From: BMS3ABIN04 sp964553325
GTDB lineage: Bacteria; Bacteroidota; Ignavibacteria; Ignavibacteriales; Melioribacteraceae
DNA length: 64,000 nucleotides
NCBI GenBank assembly: GCA_964553325.1
Contig: CAZKKI010000063.1
Coordinates: forward strand, 1-64,000
Direction: 5' to 3'
Shown: positions 17,836 through 26,245 of the stretch, in pieces
Position numbering within the stretch: the first letter of the stretch is position 1
Layout of the letters: each line of letters opens with the position of its first letter
Translations under genes and position numbers: made by a program
The notes under the pieces: generated by a model
The model's database searches: none
What the model was told of the DNA's origin: nothing
The model's input: only the letters and a program-made list of their open reading frames with translations

Positions 17836-18969
17836 TTATTTATTAAAAAATTCATGAATTTTATCGGATACATAGTGAATTTGTTCATCGGTCAATTCGG
17901 GAAACATTGGAAGCGACAAACCTTGCTCAGCCAATTCCTCCGTAACAGGGAAATCACCCTTTTTATATCCCAAATCGCTAAAGCACGGTTGAAGATGCAA
18001 CGGAATCGGATAATGCAATCCCGAAGCAATTTCGTTTTCACCTAAAAACTTCTGCAACTCGTTTCTTTTCTCACTTCTGTTTTCCGAACCGTTTCCTTTA
18101 ACTTGTATTACGAACAAATGATAAACATGTTTTGCATAATCCATTTCTTTCGGTAGTTTGATTTGTTCGATATCTGATAACAACTCATTATATTTTTCAG
18201 CCACTTTTCTTCTGCCTTCCGTCCACTTATCCAAATATTTTAATTTCACACCGAGAACCGCGCCTTGAATTCCTTCCATTCTATAATTATGTCCGAAAAT
18301 TTCGTGGTTGTATTTTTCAACGGCACCGTGGTCTCTTATCATTTTAAATTTCTTGGCAAGTTCCTCATCGTTTGTAGTAACAGCACCGCCTTCGCCGTAA
18401 GCACCGAGGTTTTTTCCCGGATAAAAACTAAACGATGCTGCTTTTCCGAGTCCTCCGATTTTTTTACCTTTATACTCTGCAAGATGAGCTTGTGCCGCAT
18501 CTTCCACCAAATAAATATTATGTTTGTTTGCAATTTCTTGTAACGGATCCATATCGGCAGGTTGACCGTATAGATGAACCGCAACTATGGCTTTCGTCTT
18601 TTCCGTAATTGCAGCTTCTACTTTTGCGGGATCGATATTGTAACTGTCGGGTTCGCAATCAACAAATACAGGTTTTGCGCCGTTTAATGTTGCTCCCCAG
18701 GCGGTCGCTATGAATGTGTTTGCGGGAATTATTACTTCATCTCCGGGACCTACATCCAGTCCCCACAAAACAACGTGATTCCCGTCGGTTCCGGCGCTTA
18801 CACCATGACAAAATTTCACATCGTGCGCATCTGCAAAAGCTTTCTCAAAATCGAACACCGATTTACCCAAAACAAACGCCGTATTTTCAAGGACGCTTTG
18901 AATTGCCGGCATTACTTCTTCTTTAATCGAATGATACTGTGCTTTTAAGTCAAGAAAAGGGACTTTCAT
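17836..18969 (-). CDS. DegT/DnrJ/EryC1 family sugar aminotransferase (WbpE-like)
   Basis: This 377-residue PLP-dependent sugar aminotransferase transfers an amino group from glutamate to a keto-sugar nucleotide. Landmarks: GTDGNHVVLW, DEVIIPANTFIATAWG, VEDAAQAHLAEYKGKKIGG and the PLP lysine in FSFYPGKNLGAYGEGG; the HNYRMEGIQGAVL segment is also typical. It heads the three-gene amino-sugar unit and has an unusually strong ribosome site (GGAGGAG) 8 nt before its ATG. A candidate promoter lies at 19011-19041. The product is probably a 3-amino sugar nucleotide used in the exopolysaccharide. Confidence 0.92.
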   Translation of the reverse strand: MKVPFLDLKAQYHSIKEEVMPAIQSVLENTAFVLGKSVFDFEKAFADAHDVKFCHGVSAGTDGNHVVLWGLDVGPGDEVIIPANTFIATAWGATLNGAKPVFVDCEPDSYNIDPAKVEAAITEKTKAIVAVHLYGQPADMDPLQEIANKHNIYLVEDAAQAHLAEYKGKKIGGLGKAASFSFYPGKNLGAYGEGGAVTTNDEELAKKFKMIRDHGAVEKYNHEIFGHNYRMEGIQGAVLGVKLKYLDKWTEGRRKVAEKYNELLSDIEQIKLPKEMDYAKHVYHLFVIQVKGNGSENRSEKRNELQKFLGENEIASGLHYPIPLHLQPCFSDLGYKKGDFPVTEELAEQGLSLPMFPELTDEQIHYVSDKIHEFFNK

Positions 18970-19010
18970 CTAATAAACTCCTCCATTCAATAATAAAAAA
19001 TATTTGTGTA

Positions 19011-19041
19011 CCAAAAAGTAAAAGAATTTCCCATTTTGCAA
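19011..19041 (-). promoter_or_regulatory. candidate Bacteroidota-type promoter for the amino-sugar genes
   Basis: On the minus strand a TTG at 19041-19039 is followed 18 nt later by TACTTTTTGG, which resembles the -33 TTG and -7 TAnnTTTG elements known from Bacteroidota. It lies about 40 nt upstream of the DegT start codon, in the only large gap of the polysaccharide locus. The match is approximate in AT-rich DNA, so confidence is low. Confidence 0.3.
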
Positions 19042-19433
19042 GAAATATTTTAAAATTTCTTTACTAATGAGTAGTATCGAATATATTTTAATTTGATTTA
19101 GGGCACAAAGTTTATAGAATCAGCAAATTAACAGTTAAAACATTGTTTGTACCATCCTAATTTTTTCTAATAAATTACCTCAATCTAAAAATAATTACTT
19201 ATTACTAATTATATCACCCATAAGATATTACTTATTGAGACATACGACTAAATCCTTGAATTCGGCCAAATAATCCATACAAAAAATATTTTTTTCACTT
19301 CTTATCCCCCACATGCAAAAGAAATAAAATTGGATGTGAAAAAAAAAGAAAGTAACTTAAACTTGAAAGAATTTTTATTAACATAATAATTTTTATCAGA
19401 AAAAATATTTTTAATGGTAGCAATAATTATTCG
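19042..19433. other. AT-rich gap between glycosyltransferase and amino-sugar genes
   Basis: About 390 nt of strongly AT-rich non-coding DNA following the GT4 gene. I see no open reading frame of useful length, no tRNA and no convincing terminator. There is only a weak CACAT/ATGTG pairing near 19310-19337 beside a run of A. It marks a compositional and operon boundary within the polysaccharide locus. Confidence 0.5.
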
Positions 19434-20639
19434 TTACGCGGTATTTACTAAACTCTTGTACATTTTATCAAATGCTAGAGCTATTTTATCCCAAGTATAA
19501 TATTTCTTTATAAATTCTCTACCATTTATCGTTAGCTGGTTTGAATCATAATCATTATTAAAATATCCAAGTATTTTTTTTACAAATTCCTCTTTAGAAT
19601 TAGCAATTATAAGTTCTCTATTATCTTTTACTGCTATCCCTTCTTTTCCTATATCAGTTGTTATAATATTAGTACCACCGGCTAATAATTCCAAAATCTT
19701 TATTCTTATTCCCCCACCTATTCTTAATGGTATTACAGCAAGCGCTTTATTTTCTAAATGTTCCCATAAATTTTCGACAAATCCTACTACTTCAATATTA
19801 TTTTCAAGGAATTTTGGGACCTTATAATTTTTTGTATTTCCACCTCCATATATAAACAGTTTTATTTTCGGTTCGAGTTTTATTAGTTCGGGAAAAACGT
19901 CACGCACAAACCAATTCAATCCGTCTAAATTTGGATACCAATCAGTTTGACCGATATGCACCAGTGAATAAGGTATTATATTTTTTTTTTTGTATTTAAA
20001 TAACTCTTCGTTAACTCCAGCTGGTATTACCGTAGTTTTTATATTCGGATTCATTTCCTTAAGCTTACTTTCATCCGATTCACTTATCATAACACACATG
20101 TCAAATTTACTACACAATTCAGGTTCATAAGAAATGAATTTTTTATATTGAATCTTTGCATAATTTTTTAGAATAATATTTTTTTGATTTTCAAAATATC
20201 TTTTCATTATCAGGGTTTCTAAATTTTGTTGCCTCAATACAATTTTTGCGTTAGAAAATTTCCGTATTTCATCTATTATCCACCCCATATGTAAATGTTC
20301 AATTTGAACTATATCTACTTTGTTTTTTTTCAAAAACGATTGTACAAATGTTTTTAGTTCTTTTCTGTGATATTTGGATGCATTATAAGGTACTTTGGAT
20401 ATCAAATTTTTTAATGCGCCCCCGAAGCTGTTATCTGTTTTGACGTCCAAGATATGCGGTGTACAATATTCTGAAAGTAGTTTATACGATTCCGAGTAAT
20501 TATCATGTTTAAGATAACAAACAAAATCAATATCGTAACCAAGCTTAGATAAACTTTTTGTAATACCCCAAACACTTAACTTTCCACCGTCTGTCGGCGG
20601 AACAGGAACTTGTGAATTAATTTGTAAAATTCTCTTCAC
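19434..20639 (-). CDS. GT4-family glycosyltransferase
   Basis: This 401-residue GT-B glycosyltransferase has an N-terminal acceptor domain (INSQVPVPPTDGGKLSV, a start common in this group) and a C-terminal nucleotide-sugar domain with VHIGQTDWYPN and IPLRIGGGIRIKILELLAGG, the usual Glu-containing donor motif. It has no transmembrane segment. It probably adds one sugar of the repeat unit at the cytoplasmic face. The DNA is visibly richer in A+T than the housekeeping genes on either side. It is the last gene of the block that runs down from 29835; the stop is followed by a long non-coding gap. Confidence 0.88.
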   Translation of the reverse strand: MKRILQINSQVPVPPTDGGKLSVWGITKSLSKLGYDIDFVCYLKHDNYSESYKLLSEYCTPHILDVKTDNSFGGALKNLISKVPYNASKYHRKELKTFVQSFLKKNKVDIVQIEHLHMGWIIDEIRKFSNAKIVLRQQNLETLIMKRYFENQKNIILKNYAKIQYKKFISYEPELCSKFDMCVMISESDESKLKEMNPNIKTTVIPAGVNEELFKYKKKNIIPYSLVHIGQTDWYPNLDGLNWFVRDVFPELIKLEPKIKLFIYGGGNTKNYKVPKFLENNIEVVGFVENLWEHLENKALAVIPLRIGGGIRIKILELLAGGTNIITTDIGKEGIAVKDNRELIIANSKEEFVKKILGYFNNDYDSNQLTINGREFIKKYYTWDKIALAFDKMYKSLVNTA

Positions 20640-20650
20640 TTAAACAATTA

Positions 20651-21589
20651 CTACCTATTTTGAAATATGTGTTGAATTGAAAACTTTAGCTGTAAAAAAT
20701 AATTTTTTGCCTTTATTCGGTAATCTTTATTAAATAATATTATTCCCCCTAAATAGTAAATGGGTATTCGTAAAATAATTCCCAAATAATGAAACAGCAC
20801 TATTAGAACGAAGTTAAGTTTATTAAAATGTTTCTTGAAGTATTGAATCTTTGCTTTTGATAAATTAATAAAACGGAAACTCAGATTATTATTTGTGGAA
20901 ACACTTCCAAAATGATAAATCTTTGTTTGTGGGTAAAAGTAAATTTTCCCCCCGCTCTTTTTGAATCTATAGCATAAATCAACTTCTTCAGAATAAAAGA
21001 AAAAACTTTCATCGAAACCGTTTAATTTACGCAATGCACTGGCACTACAAAACATAAAGGCGCCTTTAACCACATCGACTTCAAGAGGCTTTTTAAGGTC
21101 AATGAAATTCAAATAATATTTATTAAACAATTTTGATTTTTTAAAAATCTTATATAAAAAAAAGCTCTCGGTAAATGTATTCCAAATAGTTGGAAATTGT
21201 GATACAGACTCTTGCTTCGAGCCATCAGAATTAAGCAATTGGCAACCTATAAATACTTCTTCATTTATTGATTCCGCAAAATCATAAACCTTTTTGATAC
21301 TATTTTCTATAAAAACGGTATCATTATTTAAAAAAAGAATATATTTTCCTTTGGCTAATTTTAAGCCTTGGTTATTAGCTGCTGCAAATCCTAAATTTTT
21401 TTCATTTTTAATAAATACTAAATTTTGATAGGGAGAAATAATATCCTCAACCGATTCACTGGAATTGTTGTCAATTAGAATAACCTCAAAAGAAACATCT
21501 TTAGTGAATTTATAGAGACTAAATAAACAATTCTTAAGTAAATCTTTACCGTTATAATTGATAATAATAATTGATATATCAAAATTCAT
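20651..21589 (-). CDS. GT2 glycosyltransferase, rhamnosyltransferase-like
   Basis: This 312-residue GT2 protein has ISIIIINYNGKDLLKNCL, LIDNNSSES, LGFAAANNQGLKLAKGKYILFLNNDT and FFYSEEVDLCYRFKKSGGKI, the pattern of WbbL-type rhamnosyltransferases. A hydrophobic C-terminal segment (about residues 262-288) probably anchors it to the membrane. It is 11 nt from the GT4 gene and 15 nt from the sulfotransferase-like gene, so all belong to one transcript. The donor sugar is unknown; the dTDP-glucose 4,6-dehydratase at the head of the block makes a dTDP-6-deoxyhexose donor plausible. Confidence 0.88.
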   Translation of the reverse strand: MNFDISIIIINYNGKDLLKNCLFSLYKFTKDVSFEVILIDNNSSESVEDIISPYQNLVFIKNEKNLGFAAANNQGLKLAKGKYILFLNNDTVFIENSIKKVYDFAESINEEVFIGCQLLNSDGSKQESVSQFPTIWNTFTESFFLYKIFKKSKLFNKYYLNFIDLKKPLEVDVVKGAFMFCSASALRKLNGFDESFFFYSEEVDLCYRFKKSGGKIYFYPQTKIYHFGSVSTNNNLSFRFINLSKAKIQYFKKHFNKLNFVLIVLFHYLGIILRIPIYYLGGIILFNKDYRIKAKNYFLQLKFSIQHIFQNR

Positions 21590-21604
21590 GGGATGAAATT
21601 CTAT

Positions 21605-22255
21605 TTATGTCGATTTTTTATTAAAATTATGTACCAAATCAGGCCGTGCTATTTTTGAAAAAACCAGACTAAATCTTTCAAAATCGATATTAGTTAAAAT
21701 CGGATTTAATTTTTCGAATAAATATTCCGGATCGTTTACCATTTTAGGAAACCTTAAAAAAGTAACGGGAATAAATGTTTCCGAAAGTATTAATAAAAAA
21801 TTAAATAATTTATTTAATAAAACTATTTCCTGATCCTTTTGATTTTTAGCATGCCATAAGCCTCCTTTTATTGTCGAGGATTTTTTAAAATATCTACGAA
21901 GAATATCCATTTGAGATCTAGCTTTTTTGTCCACAAAACTTCTACTTTTTGCTGCTTCTGATATTTCTCTCATGGGTATAAAAATATGTTCTATTACTAT
22001 ATTTTTTTTTGCAAAAACCTCATCCGCATAATCAAGAAACCAAGGATTTTTAATTATGTAAGGAGCATTTTCATCTCGAATATCAAGCTCCAAGCCTGCT
22101 CTAGCTGTTTTGTCTATATTCAGATTATCCGGACTAAATCCAGTATCCAAACCCAAATGAGTTAATAACTCAATTAAAAATGTTGTTCCAGCTCTTCCGG
22201 TACCAGTAATAACAACATGTTTCTTTAGTTTTTGTTGAGGTTCCATGGTCTCCAT
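21605..22255 (-). CDS. sulfotransferase-like P-loop protein
   Basis: This 216-residue protein opens with a P-loop, TGTGRAGTTF (17-26), of the form used by sulfotransferases to bind the 5'-phosphosulfate of PAPS. FIPMREISEAAKSR further on could be the 3'-phosphate-binding segment. It lacks membrane helices. Within a Wzx/Wzy locus it may sulfate the repeat unit, or it may be a distantly related nucleotide-dependent modifier. The start is uncertain: ATG at 22255 lies 2 nt after the flippase stop, with another ATG at 22246. I cannot verify the function from motifs alone. Confidence 0.6.
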   Translation of the reverse strand: METMEPQQKLKKHVVITGTGRAGTTFLIELLTHLGLDTGFSPDNLNIDKTARAGLELDIRDENAPYIIKNPWFLDYADEVFAKKNIVIEHIFIPMREISEAAKSRSFVDKKARSQMDILRRYFKKSSTIKGGLWHAKNQKDQEIVLLNKLFNFLLILSETFIPVTFLRFPKMVNDPEYLFEKLNPILTNIDFERFSLVFSKIARPDLVHNFNKKST

Positions 22256-22257
22256 TA

Positions 22258-23670
22258 CTATTTAATTATTTGTGTGAAATAATTAATTTCCTTTTTTGAA
22301 AAAAACTTCGTTATAAGTGTTGAAATTATAAGCACAACAAACGTTCCCAACAAATATAAGAATAGATTTAAATCTGATAATAAATAAACAGATAGCGAGA
22401 ATACAACAATCCACATAAAATGTCTGATTTTAAAATATTTAAATTGCACTTTGTTTTTTCTTAATAAATAAAGAGTATATAAAAATCCTAAAAAGGCCGA
22501 AACTAACTTAGCAACCGCAGCACCCATATATAAATATTTCGGTATTAATAATATATCAATCATAATATTAACCACAACCAAAATCACAGCATAATAAAAG
22601 TTTCTTTTCTGCTTCCCATCCGCTGTAAAAACCGAAAGTGAAAAAAAATTAAGAAACATAAAAATTTGAGATCCGAATAAAATAATAGATGTTAACTCCG
22701 CTGCTACATATTTTTGTCCGAAAACGATATTTATAAACTCCTCTGCCTTAAATGCAAAAACAATCGTAAAAGTAATGGAAATAAAGAATAAAATCTTATA
22801 AACACTTTCGGTTAAAACTTCCCTTTCTATTTCTTTTCTAATAAGAATAGGAAATACGGTTGTTACTAATGCATTCGGAATCAAATTTAATGGTAATACT
22901 AATCTAATAGCTGATGAATATATTCCCGTAGCGTAACTATTACTTAGTTCTTTAAGTAAAAGTAGATCTACTTGTTGAAAAATTGACATTAGTATAACAA
23001 ACCCCGCCAAGGGTACTGACTCTTTCAATAACCATTTCGCCCTGTTTAAAGTTATAGTAAAATGAAATCCATAGTTCTTTTTTAAAATAATCAGCAACAC
23101 AATAAAACTTGGAAAATTAGAAAACACATAGGCTAATGTTAAAAATAATAACCCTCCTTTGACTAAAGGCATAATTATTATTAGGGAAAGAAAAACTAAT
23201 GAGTCGATAACCGTTAAGAAAGAAGGAACAAACATATTTAGATTAACCTTAAACGGAATTGCTAATAAATCCCTAAAGTTAGCCATTTTAGAGGATATTA
23301 TAATACTAATCATTAAAATATTAAATAAGACGATTTGATTATAACTATAATTATAAATGAAAAGAAATATGTTAGCGATAATTTGTACTATCAGAAAAAC
23401 AAAAAACCTTATGCTTAATGCGGTAAGAAGAAAATTTGGGTCTTGAACATTATTTGAAGACTCACGAAAAACTATGGGGCTAATTCCAAGATCTATAATT
23501 TTTGACAAAATACCAACTATAGCCAAAAGGAGTGAGAAATTTCCGAAATTTTCAACGGTTAAATATCTTGCGATTAATCCGAAAGCTATAAGATTTAAAA
23601 ATAAACTAAGTGCCTGACTAACAGAGATAGATATAAAATTTTTAGAAATTTTTTTGGGGGAAGTATCCAT
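22258..23670 (-). CDS. wzx: Wzx-type polysaccharide flippase
   Basis: This 470-residue membrane protein has about 12 to 14 hydrophobic helices and the polysaccharide-flippase signature near its N-terminus (ISVSQALSLFLNLIAFGLIARYLTVENFGNFSL, RES at about 70). It should flip the undecaprenyl-PP repeat unit to the periplasm for the adjacent Wzy polymerase. It is 11 nt downstream of the polymerase gene and 2 nt upstream of the sulfotransferase-like gene. The symbol is assigned on role and context, since Wzx sequences diverge widely. Confidence 0.88.
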   Translation of the reverse strand: MDTSPKKISKNFISISVSQALSLFLNLIAFGLIARYLTVENFGNFSLLLAIVGILSKIIDLGISPIVFRESSNNVQDPNFLLTALSIRFFVFLIVQIIANIFLFIYNYSYNQIVLFNILMISIIISSKMANFRDLLAIPFKVNLNMFVPSFLTVIDSLVFLSLIIIMPLVKGGLLFLTLAYVFSNFPSFIVLLIILKKNYGFHFTITLNRAKWLLKESVPLAGFVILMSIFQQVDLLLLKELSNSYATGIYSSAIRLVLPLNLIPNALVTTVFPILIRKEIEREVLTESVYKILFFISITFTIVFAFKAEEFINIVFGQKYVAAELTSIILFGSQIFMFLNFFSLSVFTADGKQKRNFYYAVILVVVNIMIDILLIPKYLYMGAAVAKLVSAFLGFLYTLYLLRKNKVQFKYFKIRHFMWIVVFSLSVYLLSDLNLFLYLLGTFVVLIISTLITKFFSKKEINYFTQIIK

Positions 23671-23681
23671 TAAAACCTAAA

Positions 23682-25013
23682 TTAGCTTAAACAAAACCAT
23701 TTGTTCCTTTTGTTGAATATAGAAATTCTCTCCAAGACGGGTATGATTATAAGTAGCAAAAAGAAATAGATATACCAAACCCCAAATCTTGTGACTGTAA
23801 GAAAAAATGAAAAGAAAATTATAGTAAATATTTGTATTAAAATTATTAAGCTCAGTATTGAGCCATTTCCGAAAAACTTAAACCAGTATCTGGTTGATAA
23901 TAGCCCCAATATGTAAGGTACTAATAGTATACCGAAAATACCAAAATCAGCATGCATTTCTCTAAGGTAAGTACCTGAATTAGTCCAAACCGGAATAAAA
24001 TAACCTTTGTGATAAAATTTCATTTTTTTATTTATAAAACCAGTTTTTGTTAATAAATTATAAACCGGTTGAAAAGTATATTGCGCAAAAGCGGAATGTT
24101 CTGATTCCAATTCTAAGTACTTGTTAAAAACGCCTAAATGAGCGCTTAGATAAAGATAAATTGATGGGGAAATTAATAAATTTTCTTTATAGCCACTCAA
24201 TGCTCGAGAAGTTCCAGAGAAATCTTCAACCGTACCCCGGAAAGCTCTCATAAATGCTGAACTAGCTATAAAAATTGAAAGAACAAGAATTAATGAAATT
24301 AAAGTTCTAAATATTTTTCTATCCTGTTTCCCAAAATGGTATCTATAAAAACTTTTAAATACAAAATAAGTAGATATGAATAATACAACAGCAAGCAAAA
24401 TATTAGATCTTCCAACATTTGCAAGTTCTTTAATTAAAACGGCAATAAGTGGTAAAAATGTTAAAAATGAGAATTTATTCTTATATGCGGAATAAATTGC
24501 AGCTAAAAAAACAGCAACATAAGTAAATGTATGAATATAAGGAATGACACCTCGAATTTTTCCTTCAACTCTTAATCTATAAATTTCCGGAGCTTTTAAA
24601 ATTACACCAATAAGGCTCCCGTACTTATCTATTAAAACCATCCAATGTTGTATAGCGGAGATAAAACCTATAATAGAGAAAACAATAATAGCAATTTTTA
24701 CAACCGTTCCACCATCAGCAAAAATTTTTATTTCTTTTAATTTATTTACTTTAATTCCTGCCTTTTTTTTAAGATACTCATTTGAAATAAAGTATGTTAA
24801 ACTACCTATTACGATTGCCAAGTAAGCACCACTAATAAACAACCACGTTTCGGTTCTTAAATCATCATATCTGATTAATTTTAAATAATATAAGTTTAGC
24901 ATACCAAACCAAATTACAGTATAAATTGTTACAGGGTTGAAATAATTCTTAAAAATATATTTGCCAATCAATATACCTGGTAACGCAAAAACTAATAATT
25001 CCAAAAAAATCAT
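23682..25013 (-). CDS. wzy: Wzy-like oligosaccharide repeat-unit polymerase
   Basis: This 443-residue protein has about 11 to 12 hydrophobic helices and a long loop (about residues 255-330) with charged residues including FRGTVEDFSGTSRALSGYKENL. This is the shape of O-antigen/repeat-unit polymerases of the Wzy/OrfT kind. Sequence identity in this family is low, so the call rests on topology and on position between Wzz and Wzx. The expected role is periplasmic polymerisation of lipid-linked repeats. It begins 3 nt after the Wzz gene ends. Base composition is very AT-rich, as is usual for wzy genes. Confidence 0.75.
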   Translation of the reverse strand: MIFLELLVFALPGILIGKYIFKNYFNPVTIYTVIWFGMLNLYYLKLIRYDDLRTETWLFISGAYLAIVIGSLTYFISNEYLKKKAGIKVNKLKEIKIFADGGTVVKIAIIVFSIIGFISAIQHWMVLIDKYGSLIGVILKAPEIYRLRVEGKIRGVIPYIHTFTYVAVFLAAIYSAYKNKFSFLTFLPLIAVLIKELANVGRSNILLAVVLFISTYFVFKSFYRYHFGKQDRKIFRTLISLILVLSIFIASSAFMRAFRGTVEDFSGTSRALSGYKENLLISPSIYLYLSAHLGVFNKYLELESEHSAFAQYTFQPVYNLLTKTGFINKKMKFYHKGYFIPVWTNSGTYLREMHADFGIFGILLVPYILGLLSTRYWFKFFGNGSILSLIILIQIFTIIFFSFFLTVTRFGVWYIYFFLLLIIIPVLERISIFNKRNKWFCLS

Positions 25014-25016
25014 AGT

Positions 25017-26234
25017 TTAGTACTTTATTTTATATCTTTTCAAAACTCTCTCAAAAAATCTCTTCTCTTTCTCTTCCAAAGGATTATTAAATTCACTCCT
25101 GTTTACTGCCTCTTCACCCCGGAAAACAAAAAGTATGAATATGAATCCGAAAAATAGAAAAGCACCTAATATAATAAACGCCTTTTTGGGCGAGTATTTT
25201 AGTTGAGGAATTTCAGCTTTATCTATAACAAGTAAGGTCGGTATACTTTTTTGTTCATCTATTTTTGCTTGTTCATACATAGGGTAAAGAAATTCCATTA
25301 TTTTGTTTTGAATCTCAACATCCCGATATCTTCTTAAATATTCAACTTGTAAATCCGGCACTTTATTGAAAGGTATTAATAAACTATTATCATTTTTTCC
25401 GGTTGTTTTGTTATTTAACTTGCCTAATTGTTTTTTCAAAGCATTAATCTTAGCTTGGATAGATTTGTACAAAAGCGAATTGGGACTAACATCTTCCTTA
25501 ATAGTTTCGGCTAAAATTTGTTGTGCTACAAGCTGAGCCTCCAACTCACCCGCAGCGGATACAGCAACTTGGATTTGTTCAGGTATTGCGAACACCCCGT
25601 GTTTTTTTTGGAATTCCGCAAATGCATTCTCGGCTTTTCTTAAATCCTCTTGATTTTGCATAAATCTTTTCTCAATAAATTTCCTTTGTCTTTTAGCTTG
25701 TTCAATATTCAATTGAATGTTCAAGCTATCAACAATTTCCACGAAATAATTTGCCATTGCCGCACTAATTTCCGGATCTTTGTTAATCACACTAACTTCC
25801 AAAAATCCATATTCATTCGGGTCAAAAATCAAATCACCACTCAAACGTTTAATAAGTTTATCGTAATTTCTATCATCAACACCATAGTAATCGTATAAAT
25901 TAAATTTATCTACAACCTTTGTTATCACTCTTCTGGAATTAAGTAAACCTAGCAACATATCTTCGTTCGTACCCTCTACACCAAGTAATTTTGCACCAAT
26001 CGACATTGCCGAATTACTACCGGACAAAAGGCTTGTTAAACCACCTAATCCCATATCATTGCCCGGGGGAATCATGATTGTAGCAGTGGCTTTATAAGTT
26101 TTGGGGATTAAAAAAGAAATGATTGTACTTATTACTATTACAACCAGCAAATTAATAATCAAAAATTTACGCCATTTGTATAAAACATATAAATAATCCG
26201 AAAATCTTACTTCTTTTTGATTTGAATCTGTCAT
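25017..26234 (-). CDS. wzz: chain-length determinant protein (Wzz/GumC-like)
   Basis: This 405-residue polysaccharide co-polymerase has an N-terminal membrane helix (about 25-48, FLIINLLVVIVISTIISFLI), the Wzz motif KTYKATATIMIPP, a coiled-coil periplasmic domain (about 170-290), a proline-containing segment ending PQLKYSPKK and a C-terminal helix (about 350-370). It sets chain length and links Wzy to the outer-membrane exporter. No fused tyrosine kinase domain follows, and no separate BY-kinase is seen in the window. It is 11 nt after the SLBB exporter gene. Confidence 0.9.
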   Translation of the reverse strand: MTDSNQKEVRFSDYLYVLYKWRKFLIINLLVVIVISTIISFLIPKTYKATATIMIPPGNDMGLGGLTSLLSGSNSAMSIGAKLLGVEGTNEDMLLGLLNSRRVITKVVDKFNLYDYYGVDDRNYDKLIKRLSGDLIFDPNEYGFLEVSVINKDPEISAAMANYFVEIVDSLNIQLNIEQAKRQRKFIEKRFMQNQEDLRKAENAFAEFQKKHGVFAIPEQIQVAVSAAGELEAQLVAQQILAETIKEDVSPNSLLYKSIQAKINALKKQLGKLNNKTTGKNDNSLLIPFNKVPDLQVEYLRRYRDVEIQNKIMEFLYPMYEQAKIDEQKSIPTLLVIDKAEIPQLKYSPKKAFIILGAFLFFGFIFILFVFRGEEAVNRSEFNNPLEEKEKRFFERVLKRYKIKY

Positions 26235-26245
26235 TGTTCCTCGTA

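Noticed and set aside
19042..19433. Hidden small gene, riboswitch or RNA in the long gap
   Set aside because: The DNA is AT-rich without a clear fold, conserved motif or ribosome site plus frame. A tiny gene cannot be excluded by eye.
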